Source: CAZVCJ01 sp964625745
Lineage (GTDB): Bacteria; Chloroflexota; Anaerolineae; VGOG01
Assembly: GCA_964625745.1 (NCBI GenBank)
Contig: CAZVCJ010000035.1
Span: 1 to 30,743 of the forward strand
Direction: 5' to 3'
Length of the DNA: 30,743 nucleotides
In this document: piece after piece, positions 30,575-30,743 of the stretch
Numbering within the stretch: the first letter of the stretch is position 1
How the letters are laid out: each line of letters begins with the position of its first letter
Made by a program: the position numbers and the translations under genes
The notes under the pieces: model-generated
What the model saw: the letters and a program-made list of their open reading frames with translations, nothing else
Told to the model about the DNA's origin: nothing
Database searches by the model: none

Positions 30575-30743
30575 CAGCCTTGCTCAGAAACGAATGAACA
30601 CTTCGGGTTCTCAAGCGATAACTGGTGTTGTTCTTCACTGGCCAACGAACGAGGAGATAAGCTCATGGGCTCTGATCCTAACAGTATGTGAGAGCCTTTC
30701 GTAATTCAGATTCTTCCACAAGAGTGCCAAATCGAGTAAAATA
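30575..30743. other. Right-edge stretch without a supported gene
   Basis: After repeat copy 9 there are 169 bases in which I see no gene longer than a few codons with a ribosome site. GAGGAG at 30649-30654 precedes ATG 30665, but that frame stops after eight codons. The next cassette may begin beyond the window. Confidence 0.4.

Noticed and set aside
30492..30704. A 70-residue open frame at the right edge
   Set aside because: It runs through the hairpin part of repeat copy 9, has no ribosome site and no family similarity.

Overview
The window reads as part of a chromosome of an uncultured anaerobic bacterium, most likely a Chloroflexota (Anaerolineae-like) lineage. This rests on the Pro/Thr-rich linker after the lipoprotein signal of the solute-binding protein, dense same-strand operons of amino-acid and peptide catabolism, and many short palindromic intergenic repeats. 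The taxonomic call is an inference. Every gene I can support is on the + strand; no rRNA, tRNA or CRISPR array was seen.

Region 1 (1-14069) is a peptide/hydroxyproline catabolic unit. It holds the end of a hydantoin/Asp-Glu racemase-family gene, an M24 Xaa-Pro dipeptidase, a glycyl-radical-enzyme activase, a glycyl radical enzyme that closely resembles trans-4-hydroxy-L-proline dehydratase (HypD), and a five-part Dpp/Opp-type ABC importer. A coherent reading is import of Hyp-containing peptides, release of Hyp by the dipeptidase, then radical dehydration by HypD. The importer operon is interrupted between its two ATPase genes by about 2.7 kb that carries a six-helix membrane protein and a protein ending in a diadenylate-cyclase-like (DisA_N/DAC) domain.

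Region 2 (14070-21275) holds a small nitroreductase, a DUF6092-like protein, a short HyuA-type hydantoinase/oxoprolinase subunit, two DUF917 (S-methyl-thiohydantoin desulfurase-like) paralogues, an M29-aminopeptidase/NicX-like metalloenzyme and a DUF169 protein. This looks like cyclic-amide or thiohydantoin metabolism without a visible HyuB.

Region 3 (21268-30743) is an accessory island: a broken C_GCAxxG_C_C gene, a truncated ApaLI-like restriction gene with a DNA methyltransferase, a DUF4258/YgiT toxin-antitoxin pair, an ABC-2 exporter, a PD-(D/E)XK-like hypothetical pair, a small unknown protein, a SAM methyltransferase, a flavodoxin and an Mrr-like nuclease. From 23733 on, the units are separated by direct copies of one repeat.

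The most unusual feature is that repeat. Its sequence is the 3' end of the importer ATPase gene (the Cys-rich oligo_HPY tail plus the stop codon, extending in the longest copies into a downstream double hairpin). I count nine copies, all in the same orientation. One copy is joined to a duplicated 3' end of the racemase gene, and two copies supply the start region of the following gene. The layout resembles an array of accessory cassettes delimited by a gene-tail repeat. Possible causes are repeated integration at the gene's 3' end or recombination between copies; no integrase is visible in the window.
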